Source: Hypoxylon rubiginosum (Eukaryota > Ascomycota > Sordariomycetes > Xylariales > Hypoxylaceae). Taken from it: a stretch of DNA of 64,000 nt. Location of the stretch: the NCBI GenBank assembly GCA_902806565.1, contig CADCXA010000037.1, positions 310,001 to 374,000 on the forward strand. The letters run 5' to 3'. A program made the translations under genes and the position numbers. This document shows, piece after piece, positions 11,431-22,006 of the stretch. A model generated the notes under the pieces. The model did no database searches and was not told the origin of the DNA. It saw only the letters and a list, made by a program, of their open reading frames with translations. Positions within the stretch are counted from its first letter, which is position 1. Each line of letters starts with the position of its first letter.

Positions 11431-14400
11431 GATTTACGCTAACTTGCTAGCTGTGTCACTTCGATCGATCTAATGGAAAAATTAGGACCGATGCGTTCGT
11501 CATCAGCCCTTACTACTTGCGATGCATAAAATGGAGTACTGTAATTCGGGCTAGCGCGTGAGGGGGGACGGAGGGGGGACGGAGGGGGGACGCGAATACT
11601 TTTTACTCCTATATTCATGCACCACTTAGCACATATTGGAGTCGGATTGCATAGAAGGCATAGATGCGGAATTGGCCTCCCAATCACGTCGAGAGAAAGG
11701 GGTCGCCTTTTGGAGGTAACTCTACCGATCGAGCGACTTTCTTACGCAAGTGTCTGAAATGCGACGACTATGAAAATCAAGACGGTTCTTGTTCCAACTC
11801 CAAGGTGTCCTGTCGTGTCTTGAGTCTCGAGTTAGGGACGTCAATGGTTTGATACGTATTTGAAAAAGCTTTCGGGAAACACCAGGCATGAATAGTTCGG
11901 CGACCTACTTGCTTATTGCGACTGTTTTTCAATGCTGCACGCCATCCGCAACGTGAATTGCTGCTTGCACATGGCACTTTAATAGGAAAGAGATCTCGGG
12001 TTCCTTCGATTCGCAACACAAGCCGATTGCCGGCATGTGACTGTGGCATTCGAAACAGGTACGTATTCCGCGTTTTTCATTCGCCAATTGCTCGAGATAG
12101 AATGACCGGTGAAACGTGGGATGGGAGTCTGAAAGCACCTTGCAGCTTTATGCCCGTTCATGCTGATGTTATGCAACTCGATCGCATTCTGCATCTCGAA
12201 GGTGTCGGCGACCCAATGAGAGGGCAAGGCCTTGCTTGACCTGGTATGGATGCGAATGGATGACTCGTCGCATCGGGCATACTTGCCACTTACATCGACA
12301 GACTGACGAGGCCAACCGGCGAATTATATAATGGTGACAGCTCGTCAAGGGTAGCAGCTGTCTTGTTACAGGTGGTGACATTGAATGGCGATTCGGAAAA
12401 TGCAACCGATATCTAGTATGTACATTGGTCCGCCATGCCTTTTGCAGGTCATCGTCGCCTTGTGATCTGAGCTGCGATGACGACGATGGCCCGACATAGC
12501 TCGTCAGTGGAATTCGATATAAACAATTGTTCCCGGGATATCGACCACTACCAGTCTCGGCTGGAACTGGCGATTTAGGGAAGGTATATTAGGCTCATAG
12601 CCCGACTCGAACATGTCTAGAGAGCTTCTTTAGAACGTACGTCCGCATCCTGCCAGTGTAACGTGACTAAAGAGCGATGCTGGCAAAAGCCAAGCACCTA
12701 ATGACTCTAGGCCACAGGTTGGCAGGTTGGCAGTTGGCAGGGAGGATAAAATCGTTTCCAGACAAGTTCCTTTAAAGTTGACTGGAATCCGAACATACGG
12801 CACAGTCTAGCTGCTACCGGCAAGGTTCGGTCCTGGCCCCGGGTCCGACTGGCCTTGTTAATCCGATGCGTGACGAACCATGTAATTTGATGGTTTCCTG
12901 GTAGGCTATGCCCAGGTTGTCTAGGCCCTGATCCTCTTCTATTGGCACCTCACGAGCCCCTTACCTTATTCGGTCACTAGTGACCCTGGACGGGGACGAA
13001 GGATTCGCTCGTCGCAACGCGGACACCACAAGTCGAGCAAGGCTGAGAATAGTGAGACATGAATAAACCCGCTAGAGATCCGCGATTGGCCTAGGAACTG
13101 CAATGGAAGCTTCCTGGAAACTCTTCCTCAGACACTAACCCCCTTTCCGCCACGCCGGTCTGTCATGCCTCTTGGGGGTTCACATCAACATGTTGTAGGA
13201 GTCGGTTATTAGGCAGGGCTTCTTTGACAGCCATCATTCCCCTACCTATCTGCCTAGGTATGTATATATTTTAATCGCGAAGCTGTTGGGATCGTTGGAA
13301 AGGATGAAACATGCGGGGTGTGTGATTGAAGGTGACGCGATAATTCTGAGAGGGCTGACACGTAGGGTTAAATTAGGTGGTAGCCGTTGTCAATCATCGG
13401 CGTCTGTGCATCTGTGCGTCTTCCGCTTTGGTTCACTCATTTTAACCCACTCGCTAGATTGAAATTCGACGATTCTCTATCGAGGGTCTTGCAGCAAGAC
13501 CATAGCTTTTCGTAGGTTGACGAACTCTGCTGACTTGCTTAACCGAGGTGAAGATGGGACCTTACATAGTACAGTAGGTCCATTCCCATTTCATCTCGGA
13601 CCGGCAGGCTACCGATTGCAAAATTGGTATCAGGGGTGAGCAAACCCACAACGTAGCGTTTTGCTGTGGCCCGGGTAGTCCTGGTTATTCCATAAAGCCA
13701 TAGAGCGAGGAGATGGAATGGTAGGTACCTAGCTTTGCTAGTGCTGTAATGGTCCAATCAAGCTTAGCAAAGGTGCCCTAACTAACAAGATTTAAGTACC
13801 ATAATGACTCGAGTAGGAGGAGCAAAAATCGTGAGATGTTCGTTTCATATGTAGGGTGGGTTGTTCTAGGCTGTCTAGCTCTAGATTCCTCCGCGGAATA
13901 AATCGTATGTGAATCTTCTAGAGAGACCTTTCGACTTCTATTTCCGAATCGCTCTAGTTGTATGTGTATCGTTATGAATTCGTTCGCTAGTTTTAGTTCG
14001 GAGAAATAGTTCGGAGAAATGGTGGGAGTTGCTAACTCTCTATGCCTGTTACGTTACCTAATAGCTCTGACGAAATTGCACATTAGAAGATATATGCAAG
14101 AAACGGATAGTATCTCAAATGAATATTCTAGACTGGGGGGTAATTTACTCCAACGACGTTCCGCATCCTCAACCTTGCCTAACGCAACCTATTCCTGCAA
14201 ACATGGATTTAGACAGATTCTAGATCTATTCTAAGTACCTGCAAATTGCGAAATTCGCATAGCACATAAAAATACCACGGGTAATAACACCGAAGCGTAC
14301 GGATAAACCCTAAGTCTTCAGCGGGTGGATGTTAAAGTAGGGTCCGTAGCGTTCAACTGCTCGAATGCCCCAGCACTTTTACCCTGCTCATATCAGGACC

Positions 14401-14969
14401 TCCTTGCTAGTCCCCATTATCCCAGGGCTCTGCATAGCATGACTAGGGTTTGAAGCTTGCAGTCTCAAGGGTTGCTTCTCAGCTGCAGCTTCCGGGTTCT
14501 CGTACCGTTACACTAGCTTCGGTTAGCATCCGGGGCAGCACCAGAACGTCTGACGATCTGGAAGGGGACCAGGGGCCCAAGAAAGCACCCCCATAGCCTC
14601 CCCCTTCTTCAGAGTCGTAATCGCGGTCCGCACTGGGCGATGAATGCCGTTGCCATAATGTTCTCTGGTAGAGAGAATGGGGACCAGGGGATACCCCGAG
14701 ATGCAGGCATTATCTCGACTTGATATCTTCTCCATAAGATCCATCAGGTCCATAAGACGGGCGAGCATGGTCTGCTAGGTACGCATTGTTCCCATCCCCA
14801 CAAGGCCGTTCCGTAGTGCTGGTCACTCTTGTCCTTCGTTTGGTAGATACATATGGTTTGATCCCCGTGAACGCCCCTCTCCTTTGATCGACTCTTGTTC
14901 GTTTCTTCCCTTTTCGATTATTTTTGCTCGAGTCATTCTTTCTTGGCGTCTGATAGACATCATTCTATC
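11431..14969. other. Long intergenic region, largely featureless
   Basis: About 3.5 kb with no supportable gene. At 11561-11593 there are three near-perfect copies of GGGGGGACGGA, G-rich on this strand. A CCTAGGTA motif at 13253-13260 belongs to the dispersed palindrome family described in the findings. Frames at 11664-12239 and 14523-14768 have no recognisable composition or motifs. The last 100 bases, T/C-rich, precede the rhodopsin-domain gene. Confidence 0.5.
11561..11593. repeat. Tandem GGGGGGACGGA x3
   Basis: Three near-exact copies of an 11-base unit with runs of six G separated by ACGGA or ACG. It lies about 130 bases upstream of the BNA7 start codon, on the opposite strand to that gene. 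Confidence 0.85.
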
Positions 14970-16664
14970 ATGGCGGCCCAAGACCCAAACGCGCCGACAG
15001 ATAGCAATGGCGGTGCTCTGGTGGCTACCGCCGTTACTATGCTGGCCTTCTCATGGCTATCCGTCGCTTTAAGATCATTCGTCCGCGCTAAGTTGACCAA
15101 TGGGTTCCAATGGGATGATTGGGTGATGCTGGCTGCTCAGGTAAGTTATCAAGTGGAATCAATTCTGGATAACTCATACTCATACTCATACTCATACCTT
15201 TTCTCAACAGGCAAACTTCACAGTCTCATGCGCTTTGATATTACAAGGAGTCCAAGATGGGTTGGGGAGACATGATAGATCGCTCGACCAGCACCATGAG
15301 ATCCAGGCTTTGATGTATCAGGCGTTGGCCACCGCGACTTATGTTCTGAATATGTGGTTGATCAAGCTCAGCATTGGCATCTTCCTCCTTCGCCTTGCTT
15401 CTCAGAAGAGATACAAGTACATCCTCTACATCAGTATCATTATCATCGCCATATGGAGCATAGTCTTGTTCTTTTGGAATATATTTCAGTGCAGCCCCGT
15501 CGCCGCCCAGTGGGATTACACCATCCTCCAGAACGACCCCAACGCTCACTGCGTTTCTGTCGATGAGATCGTTAATGCCGCTTATGCTCTGAGCGTCATG
15601 ACCGTTCTGACCGACTGGCTTTACGCCCTGCTGCCGATTCCCATGGTGTGGGGGGTGAAGATGACTATGCAGGCTAAGCTAACCGTGGTCGTGATTTTGG
15701 GCCTGGGCGTCTTCGCAAGTGTTGCTACGCTCGTTCGGTTGAAGTTCCTCTCCGATCTTACTGACATGGCAGACATCTTACGTATGTATTCGGCCCTCAT
15801 ATATAAGTCGCATTAATGTGACCTTCGGCGTCAAATATCGCACATGGCGCAAATTGCTAATTGTGTATCTCCACAGATGCCGGCACCGACGCTATGGTAT
15901 GGACATTGATCGAACCGGGGGTTGCTATTGTCGCCTCGAGTCTCGTCACTATACGACCTTTACTCCGTCTCTGGAAGGTCAGAGGGTTTGGCTCAAGTGG
16001 ACAGAGTCGCCCGACAGCTACAGGTCCTTACAGCAATAGCCATCCCATGTCGCGCACGAACCGATCTGGCAAGATGCCAGCGTTCGGGTCTACCGATGTC
16101 ACCGTGGTAGGCGATGTCGAACTTGGTGAAACGAAAGCCACCTTATCACGCACATCCGCGACCGGATCGTTCAACGGGAAGATAAAACGATCCTTATCGC
16201 TCTCAGACGCCGCAAGCATAACGAACAAGAGCTACTCGTCTCGAGCATCATCCGATGCCCCAGTGCTAGCAAGCAGACTGGAGCGATCTCGATCCATCTC
16301 AGACGCCGACACGTTGACAGGCAGGAGCCATCGATCTCGACCGTCGCATATGTCAATGGTGTTCGAGGCACCCATAGAAGAAGACGACGATACACGGTTC
16401 GAATACAACGATGGAGGTCCCAGGAGAAGGGAAGTCAAGAGCGAGATGTATATCATCGAAGGCAACACGACACCCGAGCCGCTTGCGGGGACGCTGAAAC
16501 GGGAGGAAACATGGCTGTCAGAGCAGGACTCGTCGAACGATGGAGGGTCTTCCTTCGAAATAATTTGCCCCCCGTCCAAATATAACCAGGCCAGAAATTC
16601 GTTCGGACTGGCCAAACCATTACCACCACCACCACCATCATACCACCGTACTGGCAATAGCTAG
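14970..16664 (+). CDS. Fungal rhodopsin-domain integral membrane protein (PTH11-like)
   Basis: Three exons, 14970-15140, 15211-15781 and 15877-16664, with introns of 70 and 95 nt in consistent phase, give about 509 residues. The N-terminal two thirds has the seven hydrophobic segments and loop motifs of the fungal rhodopsin-like (Fung_rhodopsin) family: WDDWVMLAAQ after helix 2, GLGRH after helix 3, the FWNIFQCSPVAAQWD loop, and HAGTDAMVWTLIEPGVAI leading to the last helices. No CFEM domain precedes it. The C-terminal tail (about 220 residues) is Ser-rich and cytosolic, with two imperfect copies of a unit beginning RSLSLSDAASIT and RSRSISDADTLT, and a His/Pro-rich end (PLPPPPPSYHR). Relatives are candidate surface sensors; the ligand is unknown. 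Intron 1 contains a CATACT microsatellite. Confidence 0.88.
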
Positions 16665-18169
16665 CATCGTTGTACAAATTGTCTCCGATGGACGCGTGAC
16701 GAATACAACGCCGATTACGGGATCTACAACAACGTCGTCGATTCGATTTAAAACATCTTAATCCTTCTCCCAAAATTTTTTTTTTTCAATCTAGATATTC
16801 AACGGTTTACCGGATATACCCAATGGTGCTGAAATTAGGTTTAGCCTTTATGGCGGGCGGCTGGACCACAAGGAATAGTGTAGATCTTTATGAGGGAGTT
16901 CACGGGAGGCAAAAGAAAATGAAAAGATAAATTTCTTGCCATGCCATTCGATGAGCAGATCTTAGCTGTATAAAGGGCTGGTTTTTTTGCCTTGGATATA
17001 TATATATCTTCAGGCATAAATGTCTCAGGATAGACGGGTAAGCGACCACTCCCCCTGGGTCAGGGTTTTATCAGGCGTTCTTTTTTTTGGCGCCTATTCG
17101 GGCTTAGGAGGTGGCTCATCAGCAGGTATATACCTAGGTATATATATGAAGCAATGAAACTCTCCCCTAAGAGGGGAAAATGACATTATATGATGATCTC
17201 CAGGAGTTGATTGCTAGAGAGTCTACATTATGAATATCCCTAGTTGAATACAAAAGCGTGTTCCTAAAACGTCTAGCGATTATCTACCTGCGACTTTGAA
17301 TGGCAGCGCGTTAACACGGTTTTAATTTCCTCATGCTCTAGTGTTTATACCGTCTTAATTCTGCGCCGCGTACATGCTCTAGTCGCTCTGTCAGTAGCTC
17401 GGGCCGCAATGCTAAAATCAGATATTGATTTTCCGGCTTGTAGAGTTGGTTACGGAGAGAACGGGTCATTGTACTGGAGAAGTCGCGCGTCTGAAAACAG
17501 ATGTCTACCTCGTCAATGGGGGAATGAGTTTGAGTCTAGAAGGTACGTAAAGACGGCTCTGGTCATTAACCTCATCGGCACCTAGCTACCAATGTGTGGC
17601 TTATCTCTTACGCCTCCCCGACTCCGCTTGTTTGTTATTATGCTCGGGATCGTACATACGTCGAAGATATATCTCCAGTACCTCATAATATAACGAGTGG
17701 AGCTCGAGTAAGTTGGATGTTGAACGCGGCTATTTCCCACAGAACCGGGATCGTTGCAGGATTCCCGATGAAACCGCGGAAAAAGCGACGGTGAGGCTAG
17801 TGTTACATTGGAAGTCCGTTCCTGTTAAGAAGCATGGGGTGTCAGCAACCGCACGGATGGGTTCCTCAGAGCGACTTTTAGGGACCGTCACATTCGCTTC
17901 GCTCGGTTTGCTTAAGTGCTAGGTTGCCTTCTTATAGCGCCGGGGGGGTATCTAAACCATTGCTTTTCTCTACCAAAGTACCTGTTCGCCCGTGAATCCA
18001 GGGTCCACCTCTGCTTGTCGGGATCCTAACAGAAAGAAGGGTAAGGATATCTGTTTATACGCCCAACCTAGAAGCCTCTTATCAGGTGTTCTACGAAACA
18101 AAGGTTCTCATACGAACCTGGCGTTGTATATACCTTTCTTTTTTTTATACAATCAGATGGCAATAATAA
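16665..18169. other. Intergenic region between convergent genes
   Basis: No gene supported. It contains T-runs just after 16764 that may terminate the upstream gene, TA-rich tracts near 17000-17150, and one TACCTAGGTA palindrome at 17131-17140. Short frames at 17594-18207 show no family features. Confidence 0.5.
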
Positions 18170-19939
18170 TCATTGATCATCAAGCCCTTCGATATCGTCG
18201 AGGCTAGGGTCCCAGTCTTCCTCCTCGTCCCAGATCGGAGCTAGGACGAACTTCTGTTCGACCTCGCCTATGCCGCAAGCGAACCCGGTGCTTTTCTCGG
18301 GATTCTGCAGGTCGATATTCTGCTCGATCATGATGGCCGATGTCAGAAATTCCGTCGGCGCTCCCATGCCAAGATTTAGAATTCTACCTCCCCAGTCAAG
18401 CTCCACCCTGCCTGATTTGCGTACGTTTAGTTTACCGATAAGACCGCCCTCGGGAGGGAGAGTCGAGAACGGGTTCCACTCTTTCTCCTTCTCTGCGCCT
18501 TCCTCTATCTTCACCTTACTGTTAGGAGGCTGATTGCTGTTCGCCTGAGATGTGGGGTCTATCGTTGCTGCGTCTCCATTTGCACCGTCCGTGGGCTTCG
18601 CTAGAGGTGGTAGGATGGGCGGTAGCTGGAAGAGGTATATGTGATCGTCCTTGGCTTGCGTTTGGTGGCCGTCTCCGTCGTCGATGGGCTTGAAGCGAAG
18701 TTCATCCAGTTGAGCTGCCAAGTCAGCTGCGGTTGCCCGGAATTCGGGGTCCTTATCCGCCTTTTCCTTTCGCCGCCTTGCGATCGCATCATCGTCTTCG
18801 CCGACAATGTGTTTCTTCTTGACTTCTGGTGAAGGGGGCGCCTTTACTGCCTCGGGAATATCGGCCATGTCGATATCCATTACGTTGGGATCTGTGTCGG
18901 GCTCGTTCTTGACTTTGACCTGACTCTTCGGGGCTGCATGCCATACCTCGCTGTCATCTTCCAAGTCGACGTCAGCTAGTTCCTTAGCCGCCTGAGAAAC
19001 GAATAGTTCCTCGTCATCGGATGATTCTCGTTCTTCCGCCTCGAGTTCTGCCGTAGTTTTGAGTTTGACTTCGGCCTCTTCGTGCTGCCTTCTAACTAGA
19101 CCAACTGGAAGGAAGCCGACTGAATATATAGGCCTTCCATCTTCGCCATATCCTGTGACACCGTTGAGTTTATCGATATTGACTCTATTTTCGTGTTCTT
19201 CTCTCGGTTGATATCTTTGAATATCATGCTGGCCGTTCTGGGGAGTAACACCGGGTTTGGATGAAGAGCCCCCCCAAGCTCCCCCAGCTCCCCCACTGCC
19301 GCCAGCACCTCCGCCCCTACCCCATCCGCTATCACCTGCTTTCACATTTCCTAATTAAGAGTTAATAATTGTCTGTCATGGCAATGAGCACTTAATTGGC
19401 AAGTAGAAAGCCATACCTTGGGCTATTGCAGAAAATGGACCGGAAGCCGTGACAGTTCGCCGAATGAGTCCGCGCTGACCTCGATCTCCTCTGCCTCGAC
19501 CTCGTCTTGCTCTTCGCTCTTCTGCTCGGAGCTCGTCTTCCTCAGCCTTGATTTTGGTAGCCAAGTCCCGGTTTCTCTCTTCCTCTAGCCGTGCTCGTTC
19601 CGCAGCATCACGGCGGACATTCTTAGGCCTAAACCGCCCTGTTGCACGTGACGGCGTAGTACTAGGTGTTTGTGATTGTCTTGTGGATGGTTGGCTGGCT
19701 GGAATAACGGACGCTACCGGGCCGTCATTTGAAATTGACTCTTGCACAGGCGCATCCAGCATCACTTCGTCGCCGCCATCTGTAGAGTTCTGTGCTTGAG
19801 ATGGCGACTCAGTTGGGTGAGTTTCCTCATCATGTGAAGAAGTTGTGGCAACTGAATGACCAGCTCTAGCGGCGCCTCTTCCCCTACCTCTTACACCACC
19901 TCTTCCACCGCGTGAACCACGAGCACCTCGAGGAGGCAT
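18170..19939 (-). CDS. RPC53: RNA polymerase III subunit RPC53 (RPC4)
   Basis: Exon 1 (19939-19417) and exon 2 (19350-18170) join over a 66-nt phase-1 intron to about 567 residues. The N-terminus is a basic RGG-type tail (RGARGSRGGRGGVRGRGRG). A charged helix follows (PKNVRRDAAERARLEEERNR) with the FRPKNV segment typical of Rpc53. The C-terminal Rpc4 domain includes GGLIGKLNVRKSGRVELDWGG and ends in an acidic tail (WDEEEDWDPSLDDIEGLDD). With Rpc37 this subunit forms the TFIIF-like subcomplex of nuclear Pol III needed for termination and reinitiation on tRNA and 5S genes. A Gly/Ser/Ala linker just after the splice site (GWGRGGGAGGSGGAGG) is low complexity. Identification rests on the C-terminal domain and overall architecture. 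Confidence 0.88.
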
Positions 19940-20373
19940 ACTGTTATACCATCGGCTTTCAAAACGTAAGTGAGGCTACAGTATATATGTTGACTGTACG
20001 ATAAGATAAATTAGAGTGTAAGGTGAGTAACCTGAAGATGAATAAGAAAAGTTTATGGTGGGGCACGCCTTTGTAAGTTGCCTTTCCCATCCCCACCCCG
20101 GCCGCTTGGAGAATACAACTTTGGTGGGGGACGATTATCTAATTCTTATAACGAGGTAGGCAGGTAGGTAAGGCAAATTCAAGAAGCTATCAAACACGGA
20201 GCCGAATATTATATCGCGCGTAATGTGATATGGTTTGGTTTGATTTGATTTGCGATGGTATAAGATATATATATGTTACTCATGTAAAGAAGAGATTTTG
20301 TGTTCTATGAACTTTCTTCAAGAGCCCCTTAATGAGCTCATGTAATCATCGAAATGGTATCGTCGAACTGGTA
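19940..20373. other. Upstream region of RPC53 and 3' flank of the urease accessory gene
   Basis: This 434-base gap carries the promoter of the leftward RPC53 gene and the end of the leftward ureD gene. It is AT-rich with TTTGATT-type repeats near 20230-20255 and a TATATATA tract near 20265. No gene is seen. Confidence 0.5.
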
Positions 20374-21372
20374 TCATCGAACACACATAAGAGCTTGTTC
20401 ACCAAAGTCTCGTTCTATGCTCCCTTCCTGAATAAGCATCGTACCTATCCAGTTTCTAGCCGCTTCGACAGTTGTAGCGCCAAATTTTACCACGATACAG
20501 CCTCGCACGTTGGCTGCTGACCATAGCACCTGCTTGTCCCTCTCTTCTTGGAGTCTCCTAGCTCTCCAACGTTCAAAGGGCGACTGAGGTATAGCCTCCT
20601 CCTTTTCACGTAGTTCGGCGCTTCGGAAGTCGCGAGCGCCTAGCCGTGGCAGCGCCGCAAACTCGGCCAGGAAGAATGCGCCCATAGACTTGGTCATAGG
20701 ACCTCGGAGAATCAAAGTTCCAATGATAGCATTTCCGTGCATCGATTCTCGAAGCGATGGGGACCCGGTAGGTCTAGTTGCGCCATCGAGGATCACAGCA
20801 TCTCGCAGTAAAAGTCTGCCCTTGGAGCTTGAAGCCTCGGATCCAGGTGCTGTCCAAACTTCATTGCGCCCAATCCACCGGCCAAGACTCCAATTCTCGC
20901 CCCGGGCAGTACGGCCTTGAGTTACCCAATCCAATAAACACAGAGACGCACCGGCCGTCAATTTGAAAATCTGGACTTGTTCGTAGATGCTGCTTTCAAA
21001 CGGTTGGACAGGATCCGGTAGGAGGCATAGTGCGGCGCCATCTTTGATATCCACCTTCAAGTTCTGCCGTGTCACGATGTCTGGTGTAACCGACCGAAAT
21101 ATCTTGGTATGTCCCTGAGTAACGATGCTGAGTCTTGCATTCGGCTGTACATCGATCGAGAGGTTAATTTGGTCGCCGGCGACAAGACCTCCGCCATATG
21201 ATAAGAGGAAGATCAGTACGCTGCCCTGCTCGGCGGCTGAAGCAGGAGAAATGAGTTTCAGTGGGTACTGATAGGCGATACTTTCAAGCGCAGAAACATT
21301 GTTAGGCGAGAGCTTCACGACTATTCGACCTTCTCCGGCGAGGCACGATGACTTTGGAAATGGCGAAAGCAT
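20374..21372 (-). CDS. ureD: Urease accessory protein UreD
   Basis: A single-exon 332-residue protein starting at an ATG on the minus strand at 21372. The order of motifs is that of UreD/UreH: an N-terminal beta-rich segment with YPLKLISP, a Gly-rich stretch LLSYGGGLVAGDQINL, then LSIVTQGHTKIF, a proline turn LLPDPVQPFESSIYEQ, and LDWVTQGRTARGENW. UreD acts with UreF and UreG in the cytosol as a chaperone scaffold that loads nickel into apo-urease. The urease structural gene and the other accessory genes are not in this window, as expected for dispersed fungal genes. The start lies 634 bases from the divergent Scc3 gene, so the two may share regulatory DNA. Length and motif order look intact. 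Confidence 0.93.
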   Translation of the reverse strand: MLSPFPKSSCLAGEGRIVVKLSPNNVSALESIAYQYPLKLISPASAAEQGSVLIFLLSYGGGLVAGDQINLSIDVQPNARLSIVTQGHTKIFRSVTPDIVTRQNLKVDIKDGAALCLLPDPVQPFESSIYEQVQIFKLTAGASLCLLDWVTQGRTARGENWSLGRWIGRNEVWTAPGSEASSSKGRLLLRDAVILDGATRPTGSPSLRESMHGNAIIGTLILRGPMTKSMGAFFLAEFAALPRLGARDFRSAELREKEEAIPQSPFERWRARRLQEERDKQVLWSAANVRGCIVVKFGATTVEAARNWIGTMLIQEGSIERDFGEQALMCVR

Positions 21373-22006
21373 CTCGAGAGTTATTAGGGCGGGGGACCAA
21401 TGGATCTAGGTGTTCGGCTCATTTCGTATTAGTGAGAGGGAAAGGTTGAAATGGTATCTATTTCTACCAATAACTTGGTCATTGACGCTTATCTTAAGTT
21501 CCAGTATAAAGATTTAGTAAACTCGGACAATATGCTGTGGTTTAGCTATAGATCCTTCATGAAACCCAATTTCGAATAGAAAAAAAGTAATTATTTGAAT
21601 AATATGTAAACATTAAATGAATGGAGCAAATGTTCAATATCTGCTTTCATATTGAATATTTTCTCACTATTGGGAGGTAGAAGATGAAGATGCAGCAGAT
21701 GGTGTACCTTGATAGAGAGGGGTACGTATCGGTATCGTTATCCCAAGAGGTATGCAACTAAACTCAAGTGTGCAGTTAGGCAAATCTTTGATTATTCGAT
21801 TATTCGATAATAAGGTTAGGGAGCCGTGCGTCCACTAAGTCACCCCCAGCCCCAGATCCTTGGAACTTGGGTTGATCTCTCATTTTTGGCGAATACAAAC
21901 ACGCTCCCCACCAACAGACGCGCCTGTCACAGCAATCCTCCTCTAGTCAACATTTCTCCGTGGTCGCACGTCAAAGCAATGGTCGCATCGCATTGATTTT
22001 TCTCAC
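21373..22006. promoter_or_regulatory. Divergent intergenic promoter region (ureD / Scc3)
   Basis: Genes read outward from both sides, so this 634-base stretch must hold both promoters. It is AT-rich in the middle (about 21540-21660) and has a T/C-rich run just before the Scc3 ATG. A repeated GATTATTCGATTATTCGATAA stretch lies near 21790-21812. No confirmed factor site is claimed. Confidence 0.5.
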
